Part shown: in pieces, positions 53,391-62,213 of the stretch
Layout of the letters: each line of letters opens with the position of its first letter
Position numbering within the stretch: position 1 is the first letter of the stretch
Notes under the pieces: generated by a model
What the model was told of the DNA's origin: nothing
Database searches by the model: none
What the model saw: the letters and a program-made list of their open reading frames with translations, nothing else
Made by a program: the position numbers and the translations under genes
Source of the DNA: an uncultured Acetatifactor sp.
GTDB taxonomy: Bacteria; Bacillota; Clostridia; Lachnospirales; Lachnospiraceae
Length of the DNA: 64,000 nt
NCBI GenBank assembly: GCA_949840885.1
Contig: CATKYJ010000004.1
Span: forward strand, 97,341-161,340
Direction of reading: 5' to 3'

Positions 53391-54497
53391 CTATTTCAGT
53401 TCCACTTCGCACAGCTGAAGCGCTGCCGCGATGACCTTGTCCATGTCGTAGTATTTGTATCCGCCCAGCCTCCCGCCGAAGATCAGCTTCGCCTCCCTGT
53501 CCGCCCTTGCCTTATACTGCCCGTACAGTGCATTGTTTCTCTCATCGTTTACAGGGTAGTAGGGTTCATCGCCTTTCTGCCACTCGCTGGAGTACTCTCT
53601 GGAAATAATGGTGGTGGGCTGTTTACCAAACTCGAAATGCTTGTGCTCGATGATTCTGGTATAGGGCACCTCCCGGTCCGTATAGTTCACCACGGCATTG
53701 CCCTGGAAATTCTCCGTCTCCAGCTCCTCTGTCTCAAAGCGGACGCTGCGGTATTCCAGGACGCCAAGGTCGTAGTCGTAGAACTGGTCGATCATGCCTG
53801 TGTAGATGATCTTGCCAGCCAGTCCGTCCAGTTCCTCCCGGTGCTCCAGATAGTCCGTGTTCAGGCGAACTTCCGTCCCCTCCAAAAGCTTCTCCACCAG
53901 TTTTGTGTAGCCCCCTATGGGAATGCCCTGGTAGCGGTCGTTGAAATAGTTATTGTCATAGGTGAACCGCAGGGGGAGGCGTCTGATGATAAAGGCGGGC
54001 AGGTCAGTGCAGGCGCGGCCCCACTGCTTCTCCGTGTAGCCTTTGATCAGCTTTTCATATACGTCCCGGCCCACCAGAGAGAGGGCCTGTTCTTCCAGGT
54101 TCTTCGGCTCCGTTATGCCCAGATCCGCAATCTGGGCAGCAATGATGTCCTGGGCCTGCCCGGGGGTTGCGATTCCCCACATTTTGCTGAACGTGTTCAT
54201 GTTAAAGGGGAGGTTGTAGAGTTCCCCTTTATAGCGGGCTATGGGGGAATTGATATAATTGTTGAATTCCGCGAAGCGGCATACGTAGTCCCAGACCTTT
54301 TTGTCCGAGGTATGGAAAATATGGGCCCCGTACCTGTGCACCTGGATTCCGTGGATTTCCTCGCAGTAGACATTTCCCGCGATATGATTCCTGCGCTCCA
54401 CCACCAGGCACTTTTTGCCCTTTTCCCGGGCCTCTCTTGCAAAGACCGCGCCGTAGAGACCGGCACCCACTATCAGATAATCGTATTTCAATTTCAC
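53391..54497 (-). CDS. glf: UDP-galactopyranose mutase
   Basis: A 368-residue flavoenzyme with the FAD-binding YLIVGAGLYGAVFA near residue 7, HIFHTSDKKVWDYV, FNMNTFSKMWG, KGYTEKQWG, PLRFTYDNNYFNDRYQGIPIGGY in parts and the C-terminal FGGRLGGYKYYDMD. It converts UDP-galactopyranose to UDP-galactofuranose, so the glycan probably contains galactofuranose. GalM lies in the same run. The length is normal and all active-site segments are present. Confidence 0.96.
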   Translation of the reverse strand: MKLKYDYLIVGAGLYGAVFAREAREKGKKCLVVERRNHIAGNVYCEEIHGIQVHRYGAHIFHTSDKKVWDYVCRFAEFNNYINSPIARYKGELYNLPFNMNTFSKMWGIATPGQAQDIIAAQIADLGITEPKNLEEQALSLVGRDVYEKLIKGYTEKQWGRACTDLPAFIIRRLPLRFTYDNNYFNDRYQGIPIGGYTKLVEKLLEGTEVRLNTDYLEHREELDGLAGKIIYTGMIDQFYDYDLGVLEYRSVRFETEELETENFQGNAVVNYTDREVPYTRIIEHKHFEFGKQPTTIISREYSSEWQKGDEPYYPVNDERNNALYGQYKARADREAKLIFGGRLGGYKYYDMDKVIAAALQLCEVELK

Positions 54498-54529
54498 TTT
54501 CCTCCTGTCAAAATCACTGTGCGATGGCT

Positions 54530-55063
54530 CTAAAAATGCAGTTCCTGCAGCAGCGGGACGAACTTGAACCTGTCCAGAAAGCCCTCAATTCCCTTGGCCA
54601 GGTAATTGTGTTCATATATCCAGGTCAGAAGCCTGCTCTTGTTGGTGTATTCCAGTATCATCGTCCCGATGGCGCCAATGTCCATCATCATCATGAACGC
54701 ATACAGCGTCCAGAGCACAAGCACCACCTCGAAAGCGCCAAAGACAATGCCCAAAAGCTTGTCCACAAAATGGATCACCGGCAGCTTTGTGGCCAGCTTT
54801 GCCGAAAAGAACACCAGCCCCAGCAAATGGTGGGCCGTGAGCAGCAAAATCAGCAGAATGACCACCACGGCCACATTGAATACCCTGCCGTCATGATAGC
54901 TGTTCACGCCGTATGCCACCAAAGCGGCCACCACGCTTAGCACCACCAAAGACACCAGGGAAATGACTTCTTTTACGATTCCTTTTCTGTATCCGTCCAC
55001 CATTTTGACCAGGACCGCAATGGCCACGACTGCCAGCATCAGGTTCAGGTTCCATTCGCTCAT
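54530..55063 (-). CDS. CvpA family membrane protein
   Basis: A 177-residue protein with four predicted spans and the family's DGYRKGIVKEVISL near the N terminus and HFVDKLLGIVFGAFE in the middle. CvpA proteins are conserved bacterial inner-membrane proteins linked to envelope homeostasis and colicin V export; their action is unclear. AGGAGAAG precedes the ATG. It lies 22 bases after the DUF5711 gene and 32 bases before glf. Confidence 0.85.
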   Translation of the reverse strand: MSEWNLNLMLAVVAIAVLVKMVDGYRKGIVKEVISLVSLVVLSVVAALVAYGVNSYHDGRVFNVAVVVILLILLLTAHHLLGLVFFSAKLATKLPVIHFVDKLLGIVFGAFEVVLVLWTLYAFMMMMDIGAIGTMILEYTNKSRLLTWIYEHNYLAKGIEGFLDRFKFVPLLQELHF

Positions 55064-55085
55064 CTTACTTCTCCTCTTATGCGTG

Positions 55086-56291
55086 TTATTTTAATTGTAT
55101 GGTATCAATAGAATCATCTGTCATCAGCAGATATTTGTATGCATTCCCAACAGGGGCCATAAGCCGCACTGCCTTTGAAAAAGTTCCATGGAATTTTTCC
55201 GTGCCGTCCATGGTCATTATCTGGCACTCCGTCTCATTATATATCACGAAGTTGTCTTTCCCAAAAAAGATGTCCGTGTATTCCAGGTCGAAATAGAAAT
55301 CATTCACTTTCCCGGTTTCGGTATCGTAGACTTCCAGCTGATATCTGTTCTCATTGTTGTCCGAGAGGAATACCAGCCCTATGTATTTGCCGCCATAGAA
55401 GACGGAGCGGATCTCCCTGTCGTAGAGATGCCCTGCTGCTTCCTCCGGCACATGGGCTCCGGAGTAGATGGTGAGACGATTGTCACCCACGGCAAAGGCA
55501 GTGTCATTGTTCAGAAAGCCCACACAGGGAATCACCATGTCCGTGTAGGAATAGGTGCTCACCAGGCCATCGCTGTAGTTGGAGCCCACAAGGCCGAAGT
55601 TGTAAAAGCCGATCTTCGTTCTGAGGACTCCTGCGTCCACATACACATAGGCCACCAGAAGCAATTCTCCGCTGGGGGAGACGCTGATGGACATGGGATA
55701 GCCGGAATCATCCATGTGGGTGCGGCCCTCCCTGGTCATCTCGCCGCTGCTGTCATAGGTGTTGATCCAGGTAAGATCCGTGTCCGCCAGCACTGCGGTC
55801 ACATTGCCTGTCTCCGACACAGCCAGCTGTCTTATGGGCATTGTGGTGGAAATCTCTCCCAGCAGCTTTTCCGCATTTGCAATGTAGATGCTCCTCCCGT
55901 TGTATTCTCCTATGGCAACGGTCTCCCCGTTCCTGGCCAATATCACGTCCTGGATCTCAAAGGTCTGGTTCCAGGTCACGTTTCCCCTGGAGTCCGTGCA
56001 GTGCGCGCCGTCTTTGCTGTAGGTCAGGATGGAACTGCCCAGCTTTACGTCCGTGGTACCGCTTATGCTTTCTCTGGGGCTGGTGCCTACAATGTCATAA
56101 TCCGTGTAGGTATGCCGCTTATATCGTATCACCACGAAAATAATGAACACAGCCGCAAGAAGCAACACCAGCAGGATCCTGTATACAGAAGCTGTCTTAT
56201 GGCGTGCTATCTTCTCTTTATAGTCTATCTGCCTTTTTTCCCTCTTCTGCCTTTTTTCCTTTTCTTTCATGTAGCTTCGGATGTCTGCCAT
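55086..56291 (-). CDS. DUF5711-type membrane-anchored beta-propeller protein
   Basis: A 401-residue protein with a very basic cytoplasmic segment (about 1-35), one span (about 37-57) and an external repeat region rich in beta strands with recurring blocks such as GNETVAIGEYNG-like and SPSGELLLVAYVY segments. This is the layout of DUF5711 proteins, a Lachnospiraceae family of propeller-like proteins with unknown function. It is followed by CvpA and preceded by a LysM protein, which points to a role at the cell wall. GGGAGGAAG precedes the ATG. Confidence 0.78.
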   Translation of the reverse strand: MADIRSYMKEKEKRQKREKRQIDYKEKIARHKTASVYRILLVLLLAAVFIIFVVIRYKRHTYTDYDIVGTSPRESISGTTDVKLGSSILTYSKDGAHCTDSRGNVTWNQTFEIQDVILARNGETVAIGEYNGRSIYIANAEKLLGEISTTMPIRQLAVSETGNVTAVLADTDLTWINTYDSSGEMTREGRTHMDDSGYPMSISVSPSGELLLVAYVYVDAGVLRTKIGFYNFGLVGSNYSDGLVSTYSYTDMVIPCVGFLNNDTAFAVGDNRLTIYSGAHVPEEAAGHLYDREIRSVFYGGKYIGLVFLSDNNENRYQLEVYDTETGKVNDFYFDLEYTDIFFGKDNFVIYNETECQIMTMDGTEKFHGTFSKAVRLMAPVGNAYKYLLMTDDSIDTIQLK

Positions 56292-56377
56292 GCTTCCTCC
56301 CGGGCCTGTTTCGTTGGTTGCTGCAAGTTACGGGCAGAGGCTCTCAAAACCCTTGGCTCCCCGGGCTCGCTTCGCTC

Positions 56378-56433
56378 CTCAAATGGTCGAACAACCAGCT
56401 GCCCGACGGCAGCTGGTTCTCCGCCCATTTGAG
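56378..56433. repeat. Large cruciform-type inverted repeat
   Basis: Outer arms CTCAAATGG and CCATTTGAG (56378-56386, 56425-56433) and inner arms AACCAGCTGCC and GGCAGCTGGTT (56393-56403, 56408-56418) enclose a CGAC loop, with equal 6-base internal bulges. It fills part of the 176-bp gap between the LysM and DUF5711 genes. There is no T run, so a simple terminator is unlikely. Confidence 0.7.
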
Positions 56434-56467
56434 TCTGCCCTTTGCGGATAGTATATCATATTTTTCC

Positions 56468-57787
56468 TCATTGTGGCAGAAAAATTTTTTCTCCTTCCTT
56501 GATATCGTCAGGATTGCTGATATTGTTCAGGGCGCAGATCTCCGCCACCCGGGCATCGCTGCCGTATTGCCTGATGCAGATCCCTATCAAGGTATCCCCT
56601 CTCTGCACGATGTAGGCCACCATCTCGGTCACGGGCGCTGCCGCCTGGGTGGGTTCCGGGGTAGGTTCCGGCGCAGGCGTGGGAGTCGGCTGTTCCGGAG
56701 GCTGCGTCTGGGGCGGGGCGGACTCTGCTCCTGAGTCCGGTGTCTGGGATGCGCCGGCTTCTGTCCCCGAATCCGGTGTCTGGGATGCGCCGGCTTCTGT
56801 CCCTGAGTCCGGTGTCTGGGGGGCGGCAGACTGGCCCGGGTCCGGTGCAGGTTGTCCATTCGCTTCGGCTCCCTCCGGCGTCTGGGCGTTCCCGTCTGTG
56901 CCAGACGGCTGCTCCGTCCCCGGTAAGGTGCCATCCGTCCCCGATGGCTGGGGGCTCTCCTGACTCCCGGCAGACGTTGCCGTATTTTCCTTTCGGATGG
57001 CATCTGCCAGCTTGTCCTCTGCCACAATGGTCCCCACCTGGGCGCCGCCCGACACCTCCACGGCATCGGGCAGCTGCTTTTTGGACATGCCCTCCACCAG
57101 GTCTTTCATGTCCGTCCGTATCTTGCTTAAGCCCTCTGTGCCTCCCATGGCGGCAAGCCCCGCCCCGCACAACAGCACAAATACGGCCGCGGCTGCAAGC
57201 TTCCCGCTCCTTAGCTGGGACGAAGCTTTCGGCTTTCGTATGCCGGAATGCAGGGCATGTCCCTGTTTTTCTCCCAAAAGGGCGCGGCGCTCCTCCTGCC
57301 TTTTTTTCACCATATCGTATTTTTCCTGGGGCACCTCCTCCGGCTTTGCCTCCCCCTGGCGGTCGTCCAGCATTAGGGCCAGCATACAATCATTCTTCTC
57401 ATAAAACTGCGCGTAGCCCTCCACATACCGGCACACGCCCTGCTCGCAGATATGGAAGCCCTCCACCATCTCCCCGTCCAGCAGACGATACCCCAGGAAC
57501 ACATAGTCGGGAAAATATTTCTTGCGCTGCTTCTCCGCCTCCTGGGTCACTGCCTGGGACAGATGCCGGCATTCCCGCTGCAGGAAGTTCAGTTTGCAGG
57601 CTCCGTAGAGGAACAGATATGTAATCTCACCCTCCTCTTTTTTCGTACCGTACAGCGCCACTGCCAGCTCCTTTTCCCCGGCATACTGGTTCAGCTGCCT
57701 GATATAGGAAATGACATAATCCTCCACATAAATCTTGCAGTGAGGATTCGTTTCTCCAATCTGTGTAATGTTTTTGGGCAATTCCAT
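56468..57787 (-). CDS. LysM-domain cell-wall protein with Pro/Thr/Gly-rich repeats
   Basis: A 439-residue protein. Residues 1-165 form a conserved cytoplasmic domain (NITQIGETNPHCKIYVEDYV in part), a span follows at about 195-215, then a low-complexity external linker with two to three 12-residue repeats (TPDSGTEAGASQ) and a Pro/Thr/Glu stretch, and a C-terminal LysM (about 390-437; YIVQRGDTLIGICIRQYG, IKEGEKIFLP). LysM binds N-acetylglucosamine glycans such as peptidoglycan. The protein thus links the cytoplasm to the wall. GGGAGG precedes the ATG. Function otherwise unknown. Confidence 0.85.
   Translation of the reverse strand: MELPKNITQIGETNPHCKIYVEDYVISYIRQLNQYAGEKELAVALYGTKKEEGEITYLFLYGACKLNFLQRECRHLSQAVTQEAEKQRKKYFPDYVFLGYRLLDGEMVEGFHICEQGVCRYVEGYAQFYEKNDCMLALMLDDRQGEAKPEEVPQEKYDMVKKRQEERRALLGEKQGHALHSGIRKPKASSQLRSGKLAAAAVFVLLCGAGLAAMGGTEGLSKIRTDMKDLVEGMSKKQLPDAVEVSGGAQVGTIVAEDKLADAIRKENTATSAGSQESPQPSGTDGTLPGTEQPSGTDGNAQTPEGAEANGQPAPDPGQSAAPQTPDSGTEAGASQTPDSGTEAGASQTPDSGAESAPPQTQPPEQPTPTPAPEPTPEPTQAAAPVTEMVAYIVQRGDTLIGICIRQYGSDARVAEICALNNISNPDDIKEGEKIFLPQ
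56735..56830 (-). repeat. 36-bp tandem repeats in the LysM gene linker
   Basis: Two near-identical 36-bp units plus a partial third encode TPDSGTEAGASQ. They differ by single bases (CCCGAATCC against CCTGAGTCC), so the duplication is recent. Confidence 0.75.
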
Positions 57788-57908
57788 ACAAAAACACCTC
57801 CCATACCGTTTGTACTAATCATAGCATCGGTATGCGAGGTATTTTAGCGTTCTTTGTCGCGCCCGAAACAGAAGTCTTCGACAATCTTTGCGAACCGGGT
57901 TCCAACGG

Positions 57909-58955
57909 CTATTCTGCGCTGAAGCGGTAGACCGTCACGGAATCATATTCCTCTTCCCCGCCAAAGATACAGGAGGGAAACGCCGGCTTGTTAACGGAAT
58001 CCGGGAAGTACTGGGTTTCCAGGCACAGCCCTCCCCGGCGTCTGTAGACCGCCTCCTCTTTCCCTGTCTCCTGCTCGATAAAATTGCCCGCATAGAACTG
58101 CACCCCCGGCAGAGTGGTATAGGCCTCCATGATCCTGCCGCTTACCGGGGCTTTCACCGTGGCAAAATGCCGCAGTGCACCGTCCCAGCCGTCAATTACC
58201 CAGTTGTGGTCATATCCGCCCGCAAACCGAAGCTGTTCAAAATCCGCGTCTATTCGTTCCCCTATCTTTTTGGCTTCCGTAAAGTCCATGGGCGTACCCG
58301 CCGCTTCGGCAATCTCCCCGGTGGGAATGGAGCCCTCATCCGCAGGGGTATAGCGGGATGCCCCCAGCCACAGCTCATGCCCCTCTATGCTGCCGCTGCC
58401 ATGGCCCTCCAGATTGAAATAGGAGTGGTTGGTCAGGTTCAGGATGGTCCGCTTATCGCTGGAAGCATGGTAGTGGAGCCGCAGCTCATTGTCGTCATTT
58501 AAGGAATAAGTGATCTCTGCCTTCTTCGCGCCCGGAAAGCCCATATTCCCCGGATCGTCCGTCAGGCGGAAAGTTACGCTGTCCTCCCCTAAGTCTGCCT
58601 CCCAGAAGCATTTATGCCACCCAAGATTCCTGTCGCTGTGCAGATTGTTCGCGCCGTCGTTGGCCGCAAGCGAATAGGTGACGCCGTCCAGGCAAAAGGA
58701 TGCTTTCCCTATCCTGTTGGCATTGGGGCCGATGACCGCGCCAAAGAAGCACCCGTTTACCAGATAATCCTCCGCCCTGTCAAAGCCCAGCACCACGTCC
58801 TCCCTGCGCCCCTGCCTGTCGGGAACCTCCACCCGCACCAGCGCGGCGCCTGTGTTCGCCACGGATACCCGCATGCCGTTTTTGTTCTCCATGGTATACA
58901 GATTTACCTGCCTCCCATCGGAAAATTTTCCGAAAGAACTGATCGTAACTGCCAT
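57909..58955 (-). CDS. galM: Aldose 1-epimerase (mutarotase)
   Basis: A 348-residue enzyme of the GalM family: LVRVEVPDRQGRREDVVLGFD, VIGPNANRIGKASF, NGANNLHSD-like segment, LNLTNHSYFNLEGHGSG with the catalytic His, and PGVQFYAGNFIEQ near the C terminus. It interconverts alpha and beta anomers of galactose or glucose. It lies between the UbiA-type gene and the LysM gene; a link to UDP-galactose supply for glf is possible. GAGGAAG precedes the ATG. Confidence 0.95.
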   Translation of the reverse strand: MAVTISSFGKFSDGRQVNLYTMENKNGMRVSVANTGAALVRVEVPDRQGRREDVVLGFDRAEDYLVNGCFFGAVIGPNANRIGKASFCLDGVTYSLAANDGANNLHSDRNLGWHKCFWEADLGEDSVTFRLTDDPGNMGFPGAKKAEITYSLNDDNELRLHYHASSDKRTILNLTNHSYFNLEGHGSGSIEGHELWLGASRYTPADEGSIPTGEIAEAAGTPMDFTEAKKIGERIDADFEQLRFAGGYDHNWVIDGWDGALRHFATVKAPVSGRIMEAYTTLPGVQFYAGNFIEQETGKEEAVYRRRGGLCLETQYFPDSVNKPAFPSCIFGGEEEYDSVTVYRFSAE

Positions 58956-59055
58956 TTTCTTCCTCCTCTTTCTCTTCTTCTTAAAATTTTATAAAATCAT
59001 TTCTGTTTTACTATAGAAGCGTCTTCTCCCGTTTACGGACTTAAGCCAAAAAACG

Positions 59056-59925
59056 TCAAAATATCTGTGCCCCATATAACAGGGCAAGCATAATAAGGCC
59101 GCAGAGCCCGCATGCTGCCAACAATGTTTTGTCAGACAAAATCAATGTCGTAGGGTCTGCATCTGAACGTCCCAAAAATACCAGCAGCAGATACCTTATT
59201 ACTATGAACAAAACAATGGGCACCGTATATACCAGCCTTGATTCCCGTGAAATAGACCATAGGGAATAGAACACCATCGTCAGTCCCGCACACATGAAAA
59301 CAATCCCGTTCAGAAAAATCATCTCGTATGTCTCCAAGACTTCCCGGGTCCCTCCTGCCCCGTAGCTGTGCAGTTCTCCTCTGCGTTTTCCGAATGCCAT
59401 GAATAATGATAACGATACCACTGTCAAAAACATCCAGCCGGAAACGCCCTCGCTGACTATGGTTCCGCCCACCATCACACGCAGCACAAAGCCTGCCGCA
59501 ATGCAAAAACAATCAATAACTGCCTTGGTCTTGAGCCATTTTGAATACAAAATGTTTATGGCAACATAAGCCAGTATCAGGAAAAAAGAAATCCGATTCA
59601 CCGAAAGAGCCAGCCCAAATCCTGCAATGGTCAGGACTGTCAGCAATGCCCATGCGCACGGAAACGAGATTTGTCCCGATGCGATAGGACGGTTCTTCTT
59701 CACCGCATGTTTTCTGTCCTTTTCCACATCGCTTATGTCATTGAGCACATAAATCGCCGACGATATCAGGCAAAAGGCCAGAGCCAGAACGACCGCATGA
59801 ATAGACTTGTCCCATTCAAGCAATTCCAGCGAAAATACAATCGGGAAAAAAACAAATACACTTTTTAGCCAGCTTTTTATTCTCATTTGCCTAAGCACGA
59901 TTCTGACCGACAGCTTCTTTTTCAT
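59056..59925 (-). CDS. UbiA-family prenyl-phosphate phosphoribosyltransferase-like protein
   Basis: A 289-residue protein with about eight to nine spans. The first aspartate motif is NDISDVEKDRKHAVKKNRPIAS in part (residues 62-83), with YSKWLKTKAVIDCF and AFGKRRGELH further on. These are hallmarks of the decaprenyl-phosphate 5-phosphoribosyltransferase (Rv3806c/DPPR synthase) branch of the UbiA superfamily, which starts arabinofuranose donor synthesis in mycobacteria. No DprE1/DprE2 epimerase genes are in the window. It could give a prenyl-linked pentose for the GT-C enzyme next upstream. Quinone prenylation is less likely in an anaerobe. Confidence 0.75.
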   Translation of the reverse strand: MKKKLSVRIVLRQMRIKSWLKSVFVFFPIVFSLELLEWDKSIHAVVLALAFCLISSAIYVLNDISDVEKDRKHAVKKNRPIASGQISFPCAWALLTVLTIAGFGLALSVNRISFFLILAYVAINILYSKWLKTKAVIDCFCIAAGFVLRVMVGGTIVSEGVSGWMFLTVVSLSLFMAFGKRRGELHSYGAGGTREVLETYEMIFLNGIVFMCAGLTMVFYSLWSISRESRLVYTVPIVLFIVIRYLLLVFLGRSDADPTTLILSDKTLLAACGLCGLIMLALLYGAQIF

Positions 59926-59950
59926 ACGTTTCTCCTGTCACATGATCCCG

Positions 59951-61567
59951 TCACGGCAGCAACTGATAGAGCCTGATCTCATAGCCGACTGCTGCCCCGC
60001 GCAAGTATCTGTAGACACTCCTCGCCGAAAACCAAATATTCTGCAATTCCAGGAAATGGCTGCTCGGCGTCTCCACCGGAAATAGATAGACCAAGTCACA
60101 TCGTTCATCCAGCAGCCTGTAAAAATTTGCAATCCCTCCGTATACTTCGGGATCAGCCTCCAGAAAAAGGTCGCGCTGCGCCGATGATGTCATTACATAC
60201 CCTGGCGCATTACCATATTTGTATTTTCCGGGGTCACAGTCTTCAAAGTTCATAAATGCTCCATAATATCCGCCCGGATCCAAAGGTGTGTTACAGTCGT
60301 GTGCGGTATTTTCGGCTGTTATGCCCATTTCTGCAAATACATCCTGAAGCATAATGCGGCTGTCCGGTGCCAGAAAACTTCCCAAAACCGCTATGGAACC
60401 TGCCAGTAGACTGCATACAGATAATAGAACCAGTATGGGATATACGACCAAAAAAGCGGGGGATATCTTCTTCAAAAGCCCCTGCAGATCCTCCCAAATA
60501 TAACATATGCCCACTGCCCCAAATAAAAGCATTGTCGCATAAATCGGCAATGTATATCGTTCAAAATGGAGCGTTATTGTAGAAATCGGCACTATATATG
60601 CCAGTAAACCCAGAAGAATAACGGTGGGTTTCACATTCTTCCGAAATGATTTCACAATCCCGTAAATACTGCCCGCTGTCAGCAGCAATCCTAAGTGTAC
60701 TCCTGTCGTTTTTAAATAAAACAGCAGCTTTTCGCCGAAGTTAAGCCCATCTGCGCCTAAATGATACGGCTGATACTGTCCTGCGATTGCTTCTAATACA
60801 TTTCTAAAATCAATCAACAGCACCGGGGAAACGGCCAGGATTCCCAGCACGAAAAAGAGGATTGCCAAACATCCTTTCTTTACAATCATGACCGGTTTTT
60901 TCATGTGGGCTGCACATACGGCAACGGCGATAATCGCACAGCCATAGGCTCCCGGGTACTTTTCACAGACAGCGAATGCCGTGAAGAGAGACATCCAAAA
61001 CAGCCACGATACGGACGGTTTCCTTTGATAGCAAAGCGCCGCCCATAACACACCCATCAGAAAAAACAGTAGCGGTATGTCCGGTGTGATATAATGAGAA
61101 TGCTCGATGAACGATGGAAATATCGCAAAGAGCAGTGCCGCAGACAAGGCCTGCTTCCTGCCCCAAAAAAGTCCGATCAGATAGGCCATAATAACCGTAC
61201 CCACCCCAAAAAGAGCTGTCAGGACACGGGAAGCCGTGGTAAACAGGGCGAAATGTTCATTATAATTAAGATTAAAATCGTTCTGCCCCTGCGGCGCAAA
61301 ATACAATTCCTGTATTCCTACATATAAGAGGGTATTCAGTTTAATCAAAACATGATTTGGCCTATAGTAGCTATGCACCTCAAAGTCACGATCCAGGGCA
61401 CACTGATAAGCCTCATAAAAAATGATTCCCTCATCGGGATGCAGGTTTGTGTGGGGCATCCCCCATCCTGCACCCACGATGCGCAGGACGATGGCTGTGG
61501 CAAATATGAGAGTCAGCATCCCCAAATACCAGCGGCCGGCTCTCTCTTTCAACACCGTAAGTTTCAT
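59951..61567 (-). CDS. GT-C family membrane glycosyltransferase (GT39/ArnT-like)
   Basis: A 538-residue protein with about eleven spans in the first 400 residues and an external C-terminal domain. The first external loop contains NLHPDEGIIFYEA (His43-Pro-Asp-Glu46), the acidic catalytic motif of the PMT/ArnT superfamily, and HYITPDIPLLFF and HFERYTLPIYATM are also typical. Such enzymes take a sugar from a polyprenyl phosphate donor. The UbiA-type gene 25 bases downstream may make that donor. Acceptor unknown. GGGGAG precedes the ATG. Confidence 0.85.
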   Translation of the reverse strand: MKLTVLKERAGRWYLGMLTLIFATAIVLRIVGAGWGMPHTNLHPDEGIIFYEAYQCALDRDFEVHSYYRPNHVLIKLNTLLYVGIQELYFAPQGQNDFNLNYNEHFALFTTASRVLTALFGVGTVIMAYLIGLFWGRKQALSAALLFAIFPSFIEHSHYITPDIPLLFFLMGVLWAALCYQRKPSVSWLFWMSLFTAFAVCEKYPGAYGCAIIAVAVCAAHMKKPVMIVKKGCLAILFFVLGILAVSPVLLIDFRNVLEAIAGQYQPYHLGADGLNFGEKLLFYLKTTGVHLGLLLTAGSIYGIVKSFRKNVKPTVILLGLLAYIVPISTITLHFERYTLPIYATMLLFGAVGICYIWEDLQGLLKKISPAFLVVYPILVLLSVCSLLAGSIAVLGSFLAPDSRIMLQDVFAEMGITAENTAHDCNTPLDPGGYYGAFMNFEDCDPGKYKYGNAPGYVMTSSAQRDLFLEADPEVYGGIANFYRLLDERCDLVYLFPVETPSSHFLELQNIWFSARSVYRYLRGAAVGYEIRLYQLLP

Positions 61568-61581
61568 TTTCTACTCCCCAT

Positions 61582-62166
61582 CTATCTTTTTCGCTCTGCA
61601 ATAATCAAAAAATGTGGATACCACAACTTTGGAATGTCATAATGTCTGACATCATAGCCCTTTGTTTCCAGCAATACTTTGATTTGCCGTGGATCCACAT
61701 CATGGATCACTTCATGGTTGATAAGGAAATCGTGCAGCTTATTCATCATATTCCCCATCTTTTTTCTGCAATCTATATCCTTTATTACTACATACTTGTA
61801 TTCCGCTTTTTCTATACTATCATGCACTTTTCTGCACATAGAATCCTCCAAATGGTGGATTACATCGCACATCCACAGCATATCCTGTTTGGGATTTGCT
61901 TCTATACATGACATGTAATCATCGTACAATATAATATCCTCATGTCCGGATGATTGTCCAGTCTTATAATAGGTATCCACCGCAAGGCAGCGGCCCGCAT
62001 ATTGTGACACAATCCATTCTGACCAATACAATGTTCCGGCGCCCACATCCACAACACTCCCGGACAGTTCCGGGATCGCGCGTATCACAAGTTCCTTAAT
62101 CGTTTCTGTCGGAAGCACTAATTTTCTCCCGATACGCCGCAATGCGGCAAATGCATCAGAAAACAT
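61582..62166 (-). CDS. Small class I SAM-dependent methyltransferase
   Basis: A 194-residue protein with motif I VVDVGAGTLYW (about 38-48), acidic motif CLAVDTYYKTG, motif CDVIHHLED and a closing HYDIPKLWYPHFLIIAERK. The glycine-rich loop and the position of the acidic residue fit class I methyltransferases of the small-molecule type. It sits between the DUF6020 and GT-C genes, so a lipid-linked sugar or the polymer may be the acceptor. GAGGTGGG precedes the ATG. AT-rich. Confidence 0.8.
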   Translation of the reverse strand: MFSDAFAALRRIGRKLVLPTETIKELVIRAIPELSGSVVDVGAGTLYWSEWIVSQYAGRCLAVDTYYKTGQSSGHEDIILYDDYMSCIEANPKQDMLWMCDVIHHLEDSMCRKVHDSIEKAEYKYVVIKDIDCRKKMGNMMNKLHDFLINHEVIHDVDPRQIKVLLETKGYDVRHYDIPKLWYPHFLIIAERKR

Positions 62167-62213
62167 TTATCCCACCTCGCAGTGCGTTTCAGCACTTTTA
62201 TCACTTAGTATTT

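Noticed and set aside
55188..56432. A 414-codon open frame on the plus strand
   Set aside because: Antisense to the DUF5711 gene and running on past its start. It has no domain, and the minus-strand gene has a good ribosome site and a clear membrane anchor.
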